A stretch of DNA of 64,000 nucleotides from Vibrio sp. 99-70-13A1. Its GTDB lineage: Bacteria > Pseudomonadota > Gammaproteobacteria > Enterobacterales > Vibrionaceae. The notes under the pieces are model-generated. The model was not told the origin of the DNA. It made no database searches and saw only the letters and a list, made by a program, of their open reading frames with translations. The stretch lies in contig NZ_VTXD01000015.1 in assembly GCF_013114625.1 (NCBI RefSeq), positions 1 through 64,000 on the forward strand, given 5' to 3'. Position 1 is the stretch's first letter, and each line of letters opens with the position of its first letter. This document shows, piece after piece, positions 26,978 through 37,119 of this stretch. The translations under genes were made by a program, and so were the position numbers.

Positions 26978-29110
26978 TCAAAGCGTACAAGAAACACAGC
27001 CGTCAACCTGAGTTCCATCTAATGCTTTTTGGCGCATACGAATGTAATAAAGTGTTTTGATTTTCTTTTTCCATGCATATATCTGCGCCTTGTTAATGTC
27101 ACGAGTGGTGACGTTGTCGTTAAAAAACAAGGTGAGTGACAAGCCTTGATCGACATGGCGAGTGGCTGCCGCATAGACATCGATAATGGCTTTGGGCCCT
27201 ATCTCATAGGCATCTTGATAATATTCAAGGTTATCGTTATTTAAGTAAGGCGCAGGGAAATACACTCGGCCTATCTTGCCTTCTTTACGTATTTCAACTT
27301 TCGCCGTTATAGGATGAATGGAGGCGGTGGAGTCGTTGATGTAGCTAATGGAGCCAGTAGGTGGGATGGCTTGTAAGTTACGATTGTACAGACCATGCTC
27401 CATTACTTGCGCCTTCAGACTCGCCCAATCATCTAGGTTGGGAAGAGGCAAATTCAACTGGTTCAGTAATTCTGTGACCTTTGTTGTACATGGTCGATAT
27501 TCAGTTTCTAAGTAGTCGTCGAAAAAGACGCCGCTCGCATAAGTAGAGTTTTCGAAGCCGTGAAAGGTCGCTTCTTTCTGTCGAGCTAATCGATTAGACG
27601 CTGTGAGACAATGAAATAGTACGGTTGCAAAATAAACGTTCGTGAAATCAATGGCTTCTTTACTGTCATACAGAATACCTTCTCGGGCAAGGAACCCATG
27701 AAGGTTCATCTGCCCCAGCCCTATAGCATGGCTCTCGTCGTTGCCTTTACGAATTGAGGGAACGCTGTCAATGGCACTCATCTCTGACACGGCGTTGAGT
27801 GCTCTGATTGACACATCGATCGTTTGGGCAAGGTCGCCGCCATCAAGTGCTTTGGCTATATTGATTGAGCCCAAGTTACATGAAATATCTCGACCAAGGT
27901 GGGCGTAGCTCAGATCATCATTGAAATGCGACGCATCGTTAACTTGTAAGATCTCTGAACATAAATTGGACATGTTGATCCGACCTTCAATCGGATTGGC
28001 ATTATTGACCGTATCTTCAAACATGATGTATGGGTAGCCAGACTCAAATTGAATTTCCGCAAGGGTTTGAAACAGGCTGCGCGCGCTAATCTTACTTTTA
28101 CGAATTCGTGGGTCGTCGACCATTTCCGTGTATTTCTCGGTCACGCTTATTTCAGAAAAAGGTCTGCCATAAACTCTCTCTACATCATGCGGTGAAAAGA
28201 GATACATATCTTTATTTTGTTTAGCGAGCTCAAGCGTAATATCTGGGATCACAACGCCTAGGCTGAGGGTTTTTATGCGGATTTTTTCATCGGCATTTTC
28301 TCGCTTAGTATCAAGAAATTGCATGATGTCTGGGTGGTGAACGTTGAGGTAGACGGCCCCGGCCCCTTGCCTTGCACCAAGTTGATTGGCATAGGAAAAG
28401 CTATCTTCAAGTAACTTCATGACAGGCACGACACCTGAACTTTGGTTCAATATGCCTTTGATTGGAGCGCCTTGCTCTCGAAGGTTACTGAGTAATAGTG
28501 CGACGCCTCCACCTCGGCGAGACAGTTGTAATGAAGAATTGATCGCTCTGCCAATACTTTCCATATTGTCTTCAATACGAAGTAAGAAGCATGAAATCAG
28601 CTCACCTCTACTTTGCTTACCTGAGTTGATAAAAGTAGGCGTTGCGGGTTGGAATCTTTGCTGAATGATTTCAAACATAAGCTGACGTGCGAAGTCTTCA
28701 TCGCCCCGCGCTAATGTTAGTGCGGTCATTACCACTCGGTCTTCGAAGCGTTCTAAGTAGCGTTTTCCATCACGTGTTTTTAGTGCGTATGAAGTAAAGA
28801 ATTTATAAGCACCAAGGAAAGTGCGAAAACGAAATTTTACCTGATATGCCTGCCCCCAAATATCTTGAATGAATTCTGAGTTGTATTGCTTTATCACCTC
28901 GGGCTCGTAATAGCCTTCGTTAATTAGGTAATCCAGTTTTTCATTTAAGTTGTGGAAGAAAACCGTATTTTGGTTGACGTGTTGAAGGAAAAATTGGCGA
29001 GCAGCCTGCTGATCGGATTCAAATTGAATCTTACCTTGCTCATCCAGAAGGTTAAGCATGGCATTGAGCGCATGGTAATCCAGTGGCTCATGAGTGAATT
29101 GATTGTCCAT
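26978..29110 (-). CDS. nrdE: Class Ib ribonucleotide reductase alpha subunit NrdE
   Basis: This catalytic large subunit reduces ribonucleoside diphosphates. The 710-residue size and lack of an N-terminal ATP-cone are typical of NrdE. Key features are [14 protein letters not shown], the catalytic NLCSEI cysteine, the GQMNLHGFL block, and the C-terminal redox pair in DGCVSCTL that accepts electrons from NrdH. The start overlaps nrdI by 23 bp, so translation is coupled. Confidence 0.96.
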   Translation of the reverse strand: MDNQFTHEPLDYHALNAMLNLLDEQGKIQFESDQQAARQFFLQHVNQNTVFFHNLNEKLDYLINEGYYEPEVIKQYNSEFIQDIWGQAYQVKFRFRTFLGAYKFFTSYALKTRDGKRYLERFEDRVVMTALTLARGDEDFARQLMFEIIQQRFQPATPTFINSGKQSRGELISCFLLRIEDNMESIGRAINSSLQLSRRGGGVALLLSNLREQGAPIKGILNQSSGVVPVMKLLEDSFSYANQLGARQGAGAVYLNVHHPDIMQFLDTKRENADEKIRIKTLSLGVVIPDITLELAKQNKDMYLFSPHDVERVYGRPFSEISVTEKYTEMVDDPRIRKSKISARSLFQTLAEIQFESGYPYIMFEDTVNNANPIEGRINMSNLCSEILQVNDASHFNDDLSYAHLGRDISCNLGSINIAKALDGGDLAQTIDVSIRALNAVSEMSAIDSVPSIRKGNDESHAIGLGQMNLHGFLAREGILYDSKEAIDFTNVYFATVLFHCLTASNRLARQKEATFHGFENSTYASGVFFDDYLETEYRPCTTKVTELLNQLNLPLPNLDDWASLKAQVMEHGLYNRNLQAIPPTGSISYINDSTASIHPITAKVEIRKEGKIGRVYFPAPYLNNDNLEYYQDAYEIGPKAIIDVYAAATRHVDQGLSLTLFFNDNVTTRDINKAQIYAWKKKIKTLYYIRMRQKALDGTQVDGCVSCTL

Positions 29111-29564
29111 TGTGTTTCCAAAACTTTGTTAGCCCTTGACGTACCGCTTGTACATCTTGAGGTGTCCCTGCAAGTTCAAATCTGTATAGAACGGGAACGT
29201 TGCATTTTTTAGCGATGACGGTGCCTGAATGAGCAAATAGTTCACCGAAATTTCGGTTCCCAGATGCTATGACCCCACGTAGTAAAGACCGAATATGTTG
29301 TTGATTAAGCGCTTGAATTACAGCCTTTGGGACGGCACCTTGACCAAAGCCATCAGCATAAGTCGGGCAGACTAAAACAAAAGGCTCGGTGATCTCCGGT
29401 TGCAGCTTGGTAATTTCAAGTTGTTGTTTGGTGATCTCAGGTTCTAGCTTGGCGATCTCAGGTAGTGAGCCACTTGTGCTATCGAGTAAGCGGATCGCGG
29501 GTAGCTTTAACTGCTCTATAAAACGTTGTGTGTTACCTGAAGCGCTTGAGTAATAAACAAGCAT
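29088..29564 (-). CDS. nrdI: NrdI flavodoxin-like activator, with a repeat insertion
   Basis: NrdI is a flavodoxin that supplies oxidant for assembling the Mn2-tyrosyl radical in NrdF. The protein opens with the FMN phosphate loop [16 protein letters not shown] and continues with [19 protein letters not shown] and [15 protein letters not shown]. At 158 residues it is slightly long because of a charged insertion (residues ~33-58) built of heptapeptides such as [14 protein letters not shown] and KLQPEIT, encoded by 21-bp tandem repeats. The insertion sits between the first helix and the second strand, where a loop might tolerate it. The start overlaps the nrdH stop by one base. Confidence 0.9.
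   Translation of the reverse strand: MLVYYSSASGNTQRFIEQLKLPAIRLLDSTSGSLPEIAKLEPEITKQQLEITKLQPEITEPFVLVCPTYADGFGQGAVPKAVIQALNQQHIRSLLRGVIASGNRNFGELFAHSGTVIAKKCNVPVLYRFELAGTPQDVQAVRQGLTKFWKHNGQSIHS
29388..29471 (-). repeat. 21-bp in-frame tandem repeat inside nrdI
   Basis: Four consecutive 21-base units (29388, 29409, 29430 and 29451) share the pattern GGTGATCTCaGGTTctagCTT with substitutions. Because 21 is a multiple of three, copy changes would add or remove seven residues without shifting the frame. Confidence 0.85.
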
Positions 29565-29785
29565 TAGCGTATTTGGCTGATCATATCAGGGCGAAATCCA
29601 GACCAATGTTGCAACCCTGCGACGACGACGGGCACCTGCCTATAGCCTAAGGACTGAATGGCCGTCATAGCTGAATCATCTTGTGTGAGATCCACGACTT
29701 TATGAGTAATTCCCTTTGTGCTAAGTGCTTTTACTGTCGCGGTACATTGAACACATTGAGGTTTTGAGTAAACGATTACATCCAT
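29564..29785 (-). CDS. nrdH: NrdH glutaredoxin-like electron donor
   Basis: NrdH is a small redox protein that reduces NrdE. The redox motif is CVQC (residues 10-13) in VYSKPQCVQCTATVKAL; RQVPVVV carries the cis-proline, and WSGFRPDMI is the typical C-terminal block. I chose the ATG at 29785, preceded by AAGGA at good spacing, giving 73 residues; the longer frame to 29821 would run into the Fur box. It is the first gene of nrdHIEF. Confidence 0.94.
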   Translation of the reverse strand: MDVIVYSKPQCVQCTATVKALSTKGITHKVVDLTQDDSAMTAIQSLGYRQVPVVVAGLQHWSGFRPDMISQIR

Positions 29786-29802
29786 TCCCGAATCCTTCTT
29801 GT

Positions 29803-29822
29803 TAATAATAATCATTATCAAT
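29803..29822 (-). promoter_or_regulatory. Fur box upstream of nrdHIEF
   Basis: TAATAATAATCATTATCAA is close to the palindromic Fur consensus. It lies 18 bases before the nrdH start, in the untranslated leader or promoter. Repression of nrdHIEF by Fur is known in enterobacteria. Confidence 0.75.
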
Positions 29823-29911
29823 TAATTTCTATATATAGTATTTACTTTTTAATGCGTGTCAACATCTAGTGCTTGCTCTCTTAGTCCACATAAACTTAAT
29901 GGTTGATATTT

Positions 29912-29932
29912 AAATGGTAATCAATATCATTC
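29912..29932 (+). promoter_or_regulatory. Fur-like box upstream of sufA
   Basis: AAATGGTAATCAATATCATTC resembles the GATAAT-based Fur palindrome. It lies ~30 bases before sufA and about 90 bases from the nrd box, so the two divergent operons share one iron-controlled intergenic region. Confidence 0.65.
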
Positions 29933-29962
29933 TCACATACAGGGTCGAACGAGGAATGTAGA

Positions 29963-30331
29963 ATGAGCGTCCAAAATTCAGGTTCAGCAGAAATTTCTAT
30001 CCATGAAATGGAGTGGCAAGGCATACAGCTCACTGAGTCGGCGGTTGGCAGAATTACTCAGTTATCTTCAAATGGTCAGTTTTTTCACCTAAGCGTAAAA
30101 CCGTCTGGGTGTACAGGATTTGCCTATAACGTGCAGTTGATAAATGAGCCCAAAGAGTCCGATGTGAAGTTTCATTCAAGAGGTGTCGATTTCTATATTG
30201 CACTAAGTGCACTACCAATGATTGATGGAACGGAAATCGATTATGTTCGACAAGGGTTGAATAGCAATTTGGTCTACCACAACCCCAACGTTAAGAATAT
30301 GTGTGGTTGTGGTGAAAGCTTCGGAGTTTAA
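29963..30331 (+). CDS. sufA: SufA Fe-S carrier (A-type)
   Basis: SufA receives Fe-S clusters from SufBCD and delivers them to target proteins. The three A-type cluster ligands are present: C50 in [12 protein letters not shown], and C114 and C116 in [11 protein letters not shown] at the C-terminus. The chain is 122 residues, with ~18 extra N-terminal residues before the conserved domain. It is first in the six-gene operon; the stop is 2 bp before the sufB ATG. A GAGGAAT-like site precedes the ATG. Confidence 0.93.
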   Translation: MSVQNSGSAEISIHEMEWQGIQLTESAVGRITQLSSNGQFFHLSVKPSGCTGFAYNVQLINEPKESDVKFHSRGVDFYIALSALPMIDGTEIDYVRQGLNSNLVYHNPNVKNMCGCGESFGV

Positions 30332-30333
30332 AA

Positions 30334-31797
30334 ATGTGTGCGGTTGAAATGCAGCCAGAGGTCGAAGAAATACTGCAAACCAGCGGTTATAAGGAAGGTT
30401 TTTACACGGAATTATCTTCTGATACTTTGTCGACAGGGCTTAATGAACAAGTGATCCGTGCGATTTCTGCAAAACGAGAAGAACCAAGTTGGATGCTGGA
30501 CTTTCGTTTAGATGCTTTTCGTAAGTGGCAACAAATGGAAGAGCCTCATTGGCTAAAAGCGAAATATCCTGATCTCGATTATCAAAGCTACAGCTACTAT
30601 TCAGCGCCATCATGTTCTAAATGTGATAGCGAAACCGCTAAAGATGGTTCAAATGAGTACTTAACCTCTGAAGTTGAAGATGCATTTGAACAGTTAGGTG
30701 TACCAGTTCGGGAAGGCTCTGAAGTGGCTGTGGATGCGATTTTTGATTCTGTGTCTGTAACGACGACGTATCAAGAAGAATTAAAAAAGCAGGGCATTAT
30801 ATTTTGTTCATTCAGCGAAGCTATTCATGCCTATCCTGAACTGGTTCGACAATATTTAGGTTCAGTTGTCCCTGCTGATGACAATTTCTTTGCCGCGTTA
30901 AATGCCGCCGTTGCTTCTGATGGAACCTTTGTCTACATACCTAAGGGTGTTAGGTGTCCAAGGGAGTTATCCACTTATTTCCGTATTAACCAAGCGAAGA
31001 CGGGTCAGTTTGAGAGAACCATTCTGGTAGCAGATGAAGACTCATATGTCAGTTATATCGAAGGCTGTTCAGCCCCAATGCGTGATACCTACCAACTTCA
31101 TGCTGCTGTTGTTGAAGTGATAATCCACAAGCGTGCGGAAGTGAAATATTCAACGGTGCAAAATTGGTTCTCTGGTGATGAAGAGAGCGAAGGTGGGATC
31201 CTTAATTTCGTAACTAAGCGTGCTGTATGTGAAGGTGAGTACAGCAAAATGTCTTGGACGCAGTCGGAAACCGGCTCTGCGATTACATGGAAATACCCTA
31301 GCGTTATCTTAAAAGGCGATCATTCGGTCGGTGAGTTTTTCTCGGTTGCATTAACCAATGGTATTCAACAAGCCGATACTGGCACCAAAATGATCCATAT
31401 TGGTAAAAATACGCGTTCGACCATTATCTCTAAAGGCATTTCCGCTGGGAAAAGTGAGAACAGTTACCGTGGGCTAGTAAAAGTATTACCAACAGCCGAG
31501 GGGGCTCGTAATTTTACGCAGTGTGATTCCATGCTTATTGGCACCCAGTGTGGTGCTCATACCTTTCCTTATGTAGAAGTCAAAAACCCAACAGCCCAAG
31601 TTGAACATGAAGCGACCACCTCAAGAATTGGGGAGGATCAGCTGTTTTATTGTGTTCAAAGGGGAATCAGTGAAGATGATGCTATCTCAATGATTGTTAA
31701 TGGTTTTTGTAAAGACGTTTTTTCAGAATTACCGCTTGAATTTGCAGTTGAAGCTCAGAAGTTGCTCTCAATTAGCCTTGAACATAGCGTGGGGTAA
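30334..31797 (+). CDS. sufB: SufB Fe-S cluster assembly scaffold
   Basis: SufB forms the scaffold with SufC and SufD on which Fe-S clusters are built. The 487-residue protein shows the family blocks YKEGFYTEL, the [22 protein letters not shown] segment and the beta-helix core with [12 protein letters not shown]. The cysteine in [10 protein letters not shown], important for sulfur transfer, and the C-terminal [18 protein letters not shown] block are also present. It lies between sufA and sufC with 2-4 bp gaps. Confidence 0.96.
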   Translation: MCAVEMQPEVEEILQTSGYKEGFYTELSSDTLSTGLNEQVIRAISAKREEPSWMLDFRLDAFRKWQQMEEPHWLKAKYPDLDYQSYSYYSAPSCSKCDSETAKDGSNEYLTSEVEDAFEQLGVPVREGSEVAVDAIFDSVSVTTTYQEELKKQGIIFCSFSEAIHAYPELVRQYLGSVVPADDNFFAALNAAVASDGTFVYIPKGVRCPRELSTYFRINQAKTGQFERTILVADEDSYVSYIEGCSAPMRDTYQLHAAVVEVIIHKRAEVKYSTVQNWFSGDEESEGGILNFVTKRAVCEGEYSKMSWTQSETGSAITWKYPSVILKGDHSVGEFFSVALTNGIQQADTGTKMIHIGKNTRSTIISKGISAGKSENSYRGLVKVLPTAEGARNFTQCDSMLIGTQCGAHTFPYVEVKNPTAQVEHEATTSRIGEDQLFYCVQRGISEDDAISMIVNGFCKDVFSELPLEFAVEAQKLLSISLEHSVG

Positions 31798-31801
31798 ACA
31801 A

Positions 31802-32548
31802 ATGCTACAAATCAAAGATCTACATGTCAGCGTTGAAGAAAAGCTGATCCTTCAAGGGATTAACCTCGAGGTCAAACCTGGAGAAGTACACGCCATTATG
31901 GGACCAAACGGGTCTGGTAAGAGTACGTTGTCATCAACATTAGCAGGCAAAGATGAATATCAGGTTGAGCAAGGCTCGATTGTTTTTAAAGACAAAAACT
32001 TAATCGACTTAGACCCCGAAGAACGCGCAGGTGAAGGGGTTTTTCTTGCCTTTCAATATCCAGTGGAGATCCCTGGGGTAAGCAATAAGTTGTTTTTAAA
32101 GACCGCTTTAAATGGCATTCGAGAATATCGTGGGCAAGAAGATATCGATCGGTTCGACTTTGAAGATTTGCTGGAAGAGAAAGCGCAGTTACTGAAAATG
32201 CCAGCCGACTTATTACATCGCTCTGTTAATGAGGGTTTCTCTGGTGGTGAGAAGAAACGCAATGACATACTTCAAATGGCGGTCTTATCACCTGACTTGT
32301 GTATTTTAGATGAAACAGATTCAGGCTTAGACATTGATGCACTTAAAGCTGTGTCTGCTGGGGTTAACGCGCTAAGGAATGACCAGCGTTCATTCATTGT
32401 AGTGACGCACTATCAACGCATTTTAGATTACATCCAACCTGATTATGTTCATGTGCTTTATAACGGGAAGATCGTGAAATCGGGTGACCATACTTTAGCG
32501 AAAGAATTGGAGGACAAAGGCTATGGTTGGATCACCGGTGAAGAATAA
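31802..32548 (+). CDS. sufC: SufC ATPase of the SufBCD complex
   Basis: SufC is an ABC-type ATPase that drives conformational changes of SufB and SufD. Motifs in 248 residues: Walker A GPNGSGKST near residue 35, signature EGFSGGEKKRNDI, Walker B LCILDETDSGLDIDAL, and VVTHYQRIL. I used ATG 31802 because the longer frame from 31694 would overlap sufB by over 100 bp. It has no membrane partner, as expected for SufC. Confidence 0.96.
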   Translation: MLQIKDLHVSVEEKLILQGINLEVKPGEVHAIMGPNGSGKSTLSSTLAGKDEYQVEQGSIVFKDKNLIDLDPEERAGEGVFLAFQYPVEIPGVSNKLFLKTALNGIREYRGQEDIDRFDFEDLLEEKAQLLKMPADLLHRSVNEGFSGGEKKRNDILQMAVLSPDLCILDETDSGLDIDALKAVSAGVNALRNDQRSFIVVTHYQRILDYIQPDYVHVLYNGKIVKSGDHTLAKELEDKGYGWITGEE

Positions 32549-33800
32549 CCAAGAGACTGGTGCCATAGATAACTTTTCGGAGATGGTTCAGCCTGAATCT
32601 TGGCAGCGAAGTCAGTGGAAAAAAGCTCTAAGCTTAGGCTTTCCTCAAAACAAAGATGAAAATTGGAAATATACCTCTTTGTCTTCGTTTAATGCCCTAG
32701 AAATCCAAAAAGCGGCTCATCAATCAATAGAGAATATTGATTTTGAAGGGCTTTGCTTAAACATTGACTGCTATCGAATTGTATTTTTGGACGGCAGGTT
32801 ATTAGTTCGTTGTTCCGATTGGATCCCGAAGGTGACGGTCACGCCGCTGCAAAATCTGACAGGCGTTGAAGCTTACGAACTGTCTAAATCGGTTCGCCCA
32901 GATGCATTTACTTATCTAACGGATGCTATCGCAACAGCGGGAGTATTAATCGAGATTGAATCACGTTGTGTTGTAGAAAAACCTATTTACCTCTTTCATA
33001 TCAGCAGTGGAAATACAGGTGATTCATGCAGTTACCGTCATCATTTGGAGTTGGGTTATTTATCTGAATGTGAAGTCATCGAGCATCACGTTTCATTAGC
33101 TCAAGGTGGTGGGGTAACTTTCTCTCGAATGACGAGCTATGTCGGTGAAGGTGGGCATATGCGTCACGCTAAGTTGATTGAGGAATCGACCCAACAGCAT
33201 CACTTTGGTCACAATGATATTACGTTACAGCGCAATGCAAGTGCGTATTCTCATTGCTTTATGTTATCGGCTTCATTATGTCGTCACCAAACAAGTTGCG
33301 ATTTGCAAGGTGAGAATGGCTTTGTAGAAATGAACAGTTTGTCTATGCCTCAAGATCAACAAACGTTTGATAGTCGGACGTACTTGAAACACTTCGCGCC
33401 ACATTGCCAAAGTGAACAATTGCATAAAACGATCGCCCGAGATGAATCGAATGGTGTGTTTGATGGAATGATATATGTCACACCTGATGCGCTGAAAACA
33501 GATGGTCAAATGGATAGCCACAATTTGCTTCTAAGCAGTGATGCGCAAGTGAATTGTAAGCCCCAATTAGAAATATATGCGGATGACGTGAAGTGTAGTC
33601 ATGGTGCAACAACGGGTCAGCTAGACCCAAAACAGATTGATTACATGCGCGCTCGCGGGATCAGAAAATCTAAGGCTAGACAAATGTTAGTTCTTGCTTT
33701 TGCCTCTCAAGTGGCGCTTAAAATTCGTCATCCAGGAGTTAAAGACTTTGTACTGGATAAGTTAGAAAATTCATTCGCCCAAGGAGAACATAATGAGTGA
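32523..33800 (+). CDS. sufD: SufD Fe-S cluster assembly protein
   Basis: SufD pairs with SufB in the scaffold complex and helps iron entry. The 425-residue chain has the N-terminal KDENWKYTSL motif and the C-terminal core with MDSHNLLLSSDAQVNCKPQLEIYADDVKCSHGAT, including the conserved histidine. The ATG at 32523 overlaps sufC by 26 bp, but GGAGG nine bases upstream (32509-32513) supports it. Its last bases overlap sufS by 8 bp. Confidence 0.95.
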   Translation: MVGSPVKNNQETGAIDNFSEMVQPESWQRSQWKKALSLGFPQNKDENWKYTSLSSFNALEIQKAAHQSIENIDFEGLCLNIDCYRIVFLDGRLLVRCSDWIPKVTVTPLQNLTGVEAYELSKSVRPDAFTYLTDAIATAGVLIEIESRCVVEKPIYLFHISSGNTGDSCSYRHHLELGYLSECEVIEHHVSLAQGGGVTFSRMTSYVGEGGHMRHAKLIEESTQQHHFGHNDITLQRNASAYSHCFMLSASLCRHQTSCDLQGENGFVEMNSLSMPQDQQTFDSRTYLKHFAPHCQSEQLHKTIARDESNGVFDGMIYVTPDALKTDGQMDSHNLLLSSDAQVNCKPQLEIYADDVKCSHGATTGQLDPKQIDYMRARGIRKSKARQMLVLAFASQVALKIRHPGVKDFVLDKLENSFAQGEHNE

Positions 33801-35025
33801 ACAATCTGTCATTGAAAGCCCTTGGTTTGATGATTTTCCAGCGCTAAAAACGAAAGTCTATGAAAAGCCTCTACGTTATCTTGACACTGCAGCGACGGCT
33901 CAAACGCCAAGTTGCGTCATAGATCGAATGACATGTTTTTATCAGCAGGATTACGCTAGTGTTCACCGAGGGACGCATTACCTTAGTGGTAAAGCAACAG
34001 AGGATATGGAACTCGTTCGACACCAAGTTTCAGAGTTTATTCAAGCCGAATCTTCGAAAAATATTATATTTACGAAAGGGACAACTGAGGCAATTAACCT
34101 CGTCGCGAACAGCTACTTAAGACCTTTGTTGTCACGTGGTGATGAGATTATTGTTACTGAAATGGAGCATCACGCTAACTTAGTTCCATGGCAGATACTG
34201 TCTGAACTTTGTGGTGCGGTTATTAAAGTTTGGTCAATGAATGAAAGCGGCGAGCTCGATATTGCTGATTTAAAGAAACGGATTACTTCTAGAACACGGT
34301 TGGTTGCCGTAACGCATGTATCGAATGTGTTAGGAGCGGTGAATCCGATAAAAGACATTGTTTCTATTGCACATAAAAAAAATATTCCAGTACTCGTTGA
34401 TGGCGCACAAGCAGTGATGCATCAGCAGGTTAATGTCGCGAAGCTAGACTGTGATTTTTATGTTTTTTCTGCGCATAAATTATATGGCCCGACAGGTACA
34501 GGCGTGCTTTACGCCAAATCACAGCATTTAGATAATATGGTCCCATGGGAAGGTGGGGGAGCCATGATAGATCAAGTCACACTACCGATGGGCACCTCTT
34601 TCGGGCAGGCGCCATGGCGATTTGAAGCAGGAACGCCAAATATTGCGGGTATTTTAGGGTTAGGGGCTGCAATCAATTATATCAATATTGCTGACATCAG
34701 GCGTATTTCTACTTATGAGAACCAATTGATGGGTTACATGGTGGAAAGCCTGAAAACAGTGAAAGGGATAGAGTTGTATGGTGACGACAGTAATCGTACT
34801 GGTGTGGTGTCTTTTAACATGAAGGGGCAGCATTCATTTGATGTTGGGACATTTCTAGATAGATATGGAATTGCGATTCGCACTGGTCACCATTGTGCAA
34901 TGCCATTGATAAAAAGACTCGGGCAAAATTCAGTGTGCCGTGCTTCTGTTGGTATGTATACGCAGTCGTCAGATATTGATGCGCTTGTATTGGGATTGAA
35001 CAGAATTAACCAATTGTTGAGATGA
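33793..35025 (+). CDS. sufS: SufS cysteine desulfurase
   Basis: SufS removes sulfur from cysteine through a PLP enzyme and passes the persulfide to SufE. PLP-binding Lys229 lies in FSAHKLYGPTGTG, and the active-site Cys368 in RTGHHCAMP. Other blocks are LDTAATAQTP, TKGTTEAINLVA, EMEHHANLVPW and LVDGAQA. The length of 410 is standard for group II desulfurases. It sits between sufD and sufE as in other Suf operons. Confidence 0.96.
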   Translation: MSEQSVIESPWFDDFPALKTKVYEKPLRYLDTAATAQTPSCVIDRMTCFYQQDYASVHRGTHYLSGKATEDMELVRHQVSEFIQAESSKNIIFTKGTTEAINLVANSYLRPLLSRGDEIIVTEMEHHANLVPWQILSELCGAVIKVWSMNESGELDIADLKKRITSRTRLVAVTHVSNVLGAVNPIKDIVSIAHKKNIPVLVDGAQAVMHQQVNVAKLDCDFYVFSAHKLYGPTGTGVLYAKSQHLDNMVPWEGGGAMIDQVTLPMGTSFGQAPWRFEAGTPNIAGILGLGAAINYINIADIRRISTYENQLMGYMVESLKTVKGIELYGDDSNRTGVVSFNMKGQHSFDVGTFLDRYGIAIRTGHHCAMPLIKRLGQNSVCRASVGMYTQSSDIDALVLGLNRINQLLR

Positions 35026-35029
35026 GCAG

Positions 35030-35446
35030 ATGACACCGAACAAAATTTCTCGCAATTTTTCGCGTTGCAGTGACTGGGAAGAACGGTATTTATATCTTAT
35101 TGAATTGGGAGAAAAACTCCCTAATTACCCAAATTCGAAAGTGAATGATGATTATTTGATAGCAGGTTGCCAGAGTCGGGTATGGCTGGGATTTGACTAT
35201 GATAATGTATCTCAAACTTTCATGTTTTCGGCATTGAGTGATGCCGCAATTGTGAAAGGTTTACTGGCTTTGTTGAGAATAGCGTATCACGGAAAAACGG
35301 TAGAACAGGTATTGAATTATGACATTCGAGCGTGGTTTCAATCTCTTGATTTAGAATCACACTTAACGCCAGGTAGAACGCAAGGGCTGGATGCGATCAT
35401 TGAAAAAATTCAAGAAACAGCTCGTTGTACACTGGAAGTGTATTGA
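35030..35446 (+). CDS. sufE: SufE sulfur acceptor
   Basis: SufE takes the persulfide from SufS and enhances its activity. The acceptor is Cys47 in DYLIAGCQSRVWL, with WEERYLYLIELGEKLP as the preceding family block and LTPGRTQGLDAI near the end. The length (138) is normal. It ends the operon, with the ATG 4 bp after sufS. Downstream, a small palindrome (CAAGGAT / ATCCTTG at 35482-35497) may help end transcription. Confidence 0.95.
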   Translation: MTPNKISRNFSRCSDWEERYLYLIELGEKLPNYPNSKVNDDYLIAGCQSRVWLGFDYDNVSQTFMFSALSDAAIVKGLLALLRIAYHGKTVEQVLNYDIRAWFQSLDLESHLTPGRTQGLDAIIEKIQETARCTLEVY

Positions 35447-35551
35447 ACCTACCTTACATTTTACTGCATCTTGGAATCTGCCAAGGATTCATCCTTGCGG
35501 TTTAAGGAAAACTTCTGGTCAAGAACGATATAGAAAGAGAATTAATTAAAT

Positions 35552-35603
35552 TTATGCGGGCATGTACCACTGAGTAGTATAATTGTGGTACATGCCCGCA
35601 TAA
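35552..35603. repeat. 19-bp perfect inverted repeat
   Basis: TTATGCGGGCATGTACCAC (35552-35570) is repeated inverted at 35585-35603 with a 14-base spacer. No T-tract follows on either side, so it does not look like a simple terminator. It lies in the gap between sufE and the acetyltransferase gene. Confidence 0.9.
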
Positions 35604-35701
35604 TCAAGGGTAGTTAATTGTGGACGACACTACCCGTTCCTAGCCAGGGTTAATGCCGGTCAAGCTCATAAAAACGTTATAAGTTTCCAAAGGAATACAG
35701 T

Positions 35702-36334
35702 TTGAATAATTTTTTTGAGAGCCCTTTTGTGGGTAAATCTCTGAAAGAACAAGTCACGAACCCAAATATTATCGTGGGTGAGCATAGTTACTATTCTGGT
35801 TATTACCATAATCATAGTTTTGATGATTGTGCGCGTTATTTACTCGCGGATAGGACTGATATAGATAAGCTGATTATTGGCCGTTACTGCTCGATAGGTT
35901 CTGGTGCGGTGTTTATGATGGCTGGTAATCAAGGGCACCAAAACAATTGGGTCAGCACGTTTCCATTTTTCTATCAGGATAATGAGAGCTTTGCGGATGC
36001 AAAAGATGGCTTTCAGCGTTCGGGTGATACGGTGATTGGTAATGATGTATGGATTGGCACGGAAGCTATGATCATGAGCGGTATATCTATTGGAGACGGC
36101 GCAATTATCGCAAGCCGTGCTGTCGTGACTAAAGATGTTGCTCCATATTCAATTGTGGGTTCGAACCCAGCGAAACATATTCGTTACAGATTCTCTGAAG
36201 GCGAGATAGCCCAATTATTAGAGATGAAATGGTGGGAATGGAGTGATGAGCAAGTGAAGGGAGCCATGAGCTTAATGTGTTCATCAAATATTGAAGGTCT
36301 GTATGATTATTGGAAAACGTTAATTCGTACGTAA
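35702..36334 (+). CDS. catB: CatB-type xenobiotic acetyltransferase
   Basis: This left-handed beta-helix enzyme of the CatB family acetylates hydroxyl groups; the best known substrate is chloramphenicol. The proposed catalytic His79 is in NQGHQNNW, at the position usual for the family. Typical blocks are [47 protein letters not shown] and [16 protein letters not shown]. The length of 210 is standard. The start is TTG with AAAGGA (35689-35694) seven bases upstream. Chromosomal copies may act on other substrates, so resistance is not certain. Confidence 0.9.
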   Translation: MNNFFESPFVGKSLKEQVTNPNIIVGEHSYYSGYYHNHSFDDCARYLLADRTDIDKLIIGRYCSIGSGAVFMMAGNQGHQNNWVSTFPFFYQDNESFADAKDGFQRSGDTVIGNDVWIGTEAMIMSGISIGDGAIIASRAVVTKDVAPYSIVGSNPAKHIRYRFSEGEIAQLLEMKWWEWSDEQVKGAMSLMCSSNIEGLYDYWKTLIRT

Positions 36335-36528
36335 TACCCATTTTATCTGATGATTTACACATGGCACTTTAGAGCTAATTTTTGGAGTGTAGAGCAGGTT
36401 TTTGGAGTGTGACCGCAAGTCTTAGCATGCAATATCGGTTTTGGAAAAATAGCCTGTGCCTTAGGCTTGTGACCGATCTGTCACTTAATAGGTACCATGC
36501 TTCTGGTTTGCTCGTAATAGGTAGGAAT

Positions 36529-37119
36529 ATGGAAAATACCAATCAACAATTGCTGAAAAACACATTCTCGGCTTTTATCTCATTAAATCAATCCGATATG
36601 GATATAGCACTTCCTTATTTTACATTTCGCTATTGCCACCCGAAAGAGTACCTCTTTTTAAGCGGTGAGCTTCCACTTGATGTCCATTTTGTTCTGAATG
36701 GCGTTGGTAGATATTTTTATATTGATCAAAATGGCATCGAGCGTAATAAATCGTTGGTTAGAAAAGGCGGCGCTTTTGCAAGCATCAGTTCGATTGTTGA
36801 AGGTAGCCCTAGTCCATTCTTTGCTCAGGCTCTTACCGAATGTGTTATTGCTTCGATAAGCTACTCAAATTTGGTGGAGCTTTCTAAATCAAACAATAAT
36901 TGGGGAGATTTTGTTCGTAAGATGTTCGAGCGTTTAGTGCTAAAGAAAGAAAAAAGAGAGGCTGGGTTTCTTATGCTGTCGGCAAAGGAACGCTACTTAC
37001 AATTTCTAAAAGAGTTTGGTGCAGACAGCCAAGAAATTCCACTTCGTCATGTCGCCATGTACTTAGGCATCACCGATGTTACTTTGTCGCGTATCCGTCG
37101 CGAAATGGGCTTAACCTAG
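36529..37119 (+). CDS. Crp/Fnr-family transcriptional regulator
   Basis: Residues ~15-120 are a cyclic-nucleotide-binding-like beta-roll (KEYLFLSGELPLDVHFVLNGVGRYFYI). The last ~50 residues are a winged helix (PLRHVAMYLGITDVTLSRIRREMG). No cysteine cluster for a Fe-S centre is seen, and no clear cAMP pocket, so the signal is unknown. I used ATG 36529, preceded by AGGAAT; the longer frame from 36382 has no good site. The last codons are part of a 20-bp repeat array. Confidence 0.82.
   Translation: MENTNQQLLKNTFSAFISLNQSDMDIALPYFTFRYCHPKEYLFLSGELPLDVHFVLNGVGRYFYIDQNGIERNKSLVRKGGAFASISSIVEGSPSPFFAQALTECVIASISYSNLVELSKSNNNWGDFVRKMFERLVLKKEKREAGFLMLSAKERYLQFLKEFGADSQEIPLRHVAMYLGITDVTLSRIRREMGLT

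Noticed and set aside
35620-35701. catB as an integron cassette
   Set aside because: CatB genes are often cassettes, but I see no attC site on either side and a normal Shine-Dalgarno.
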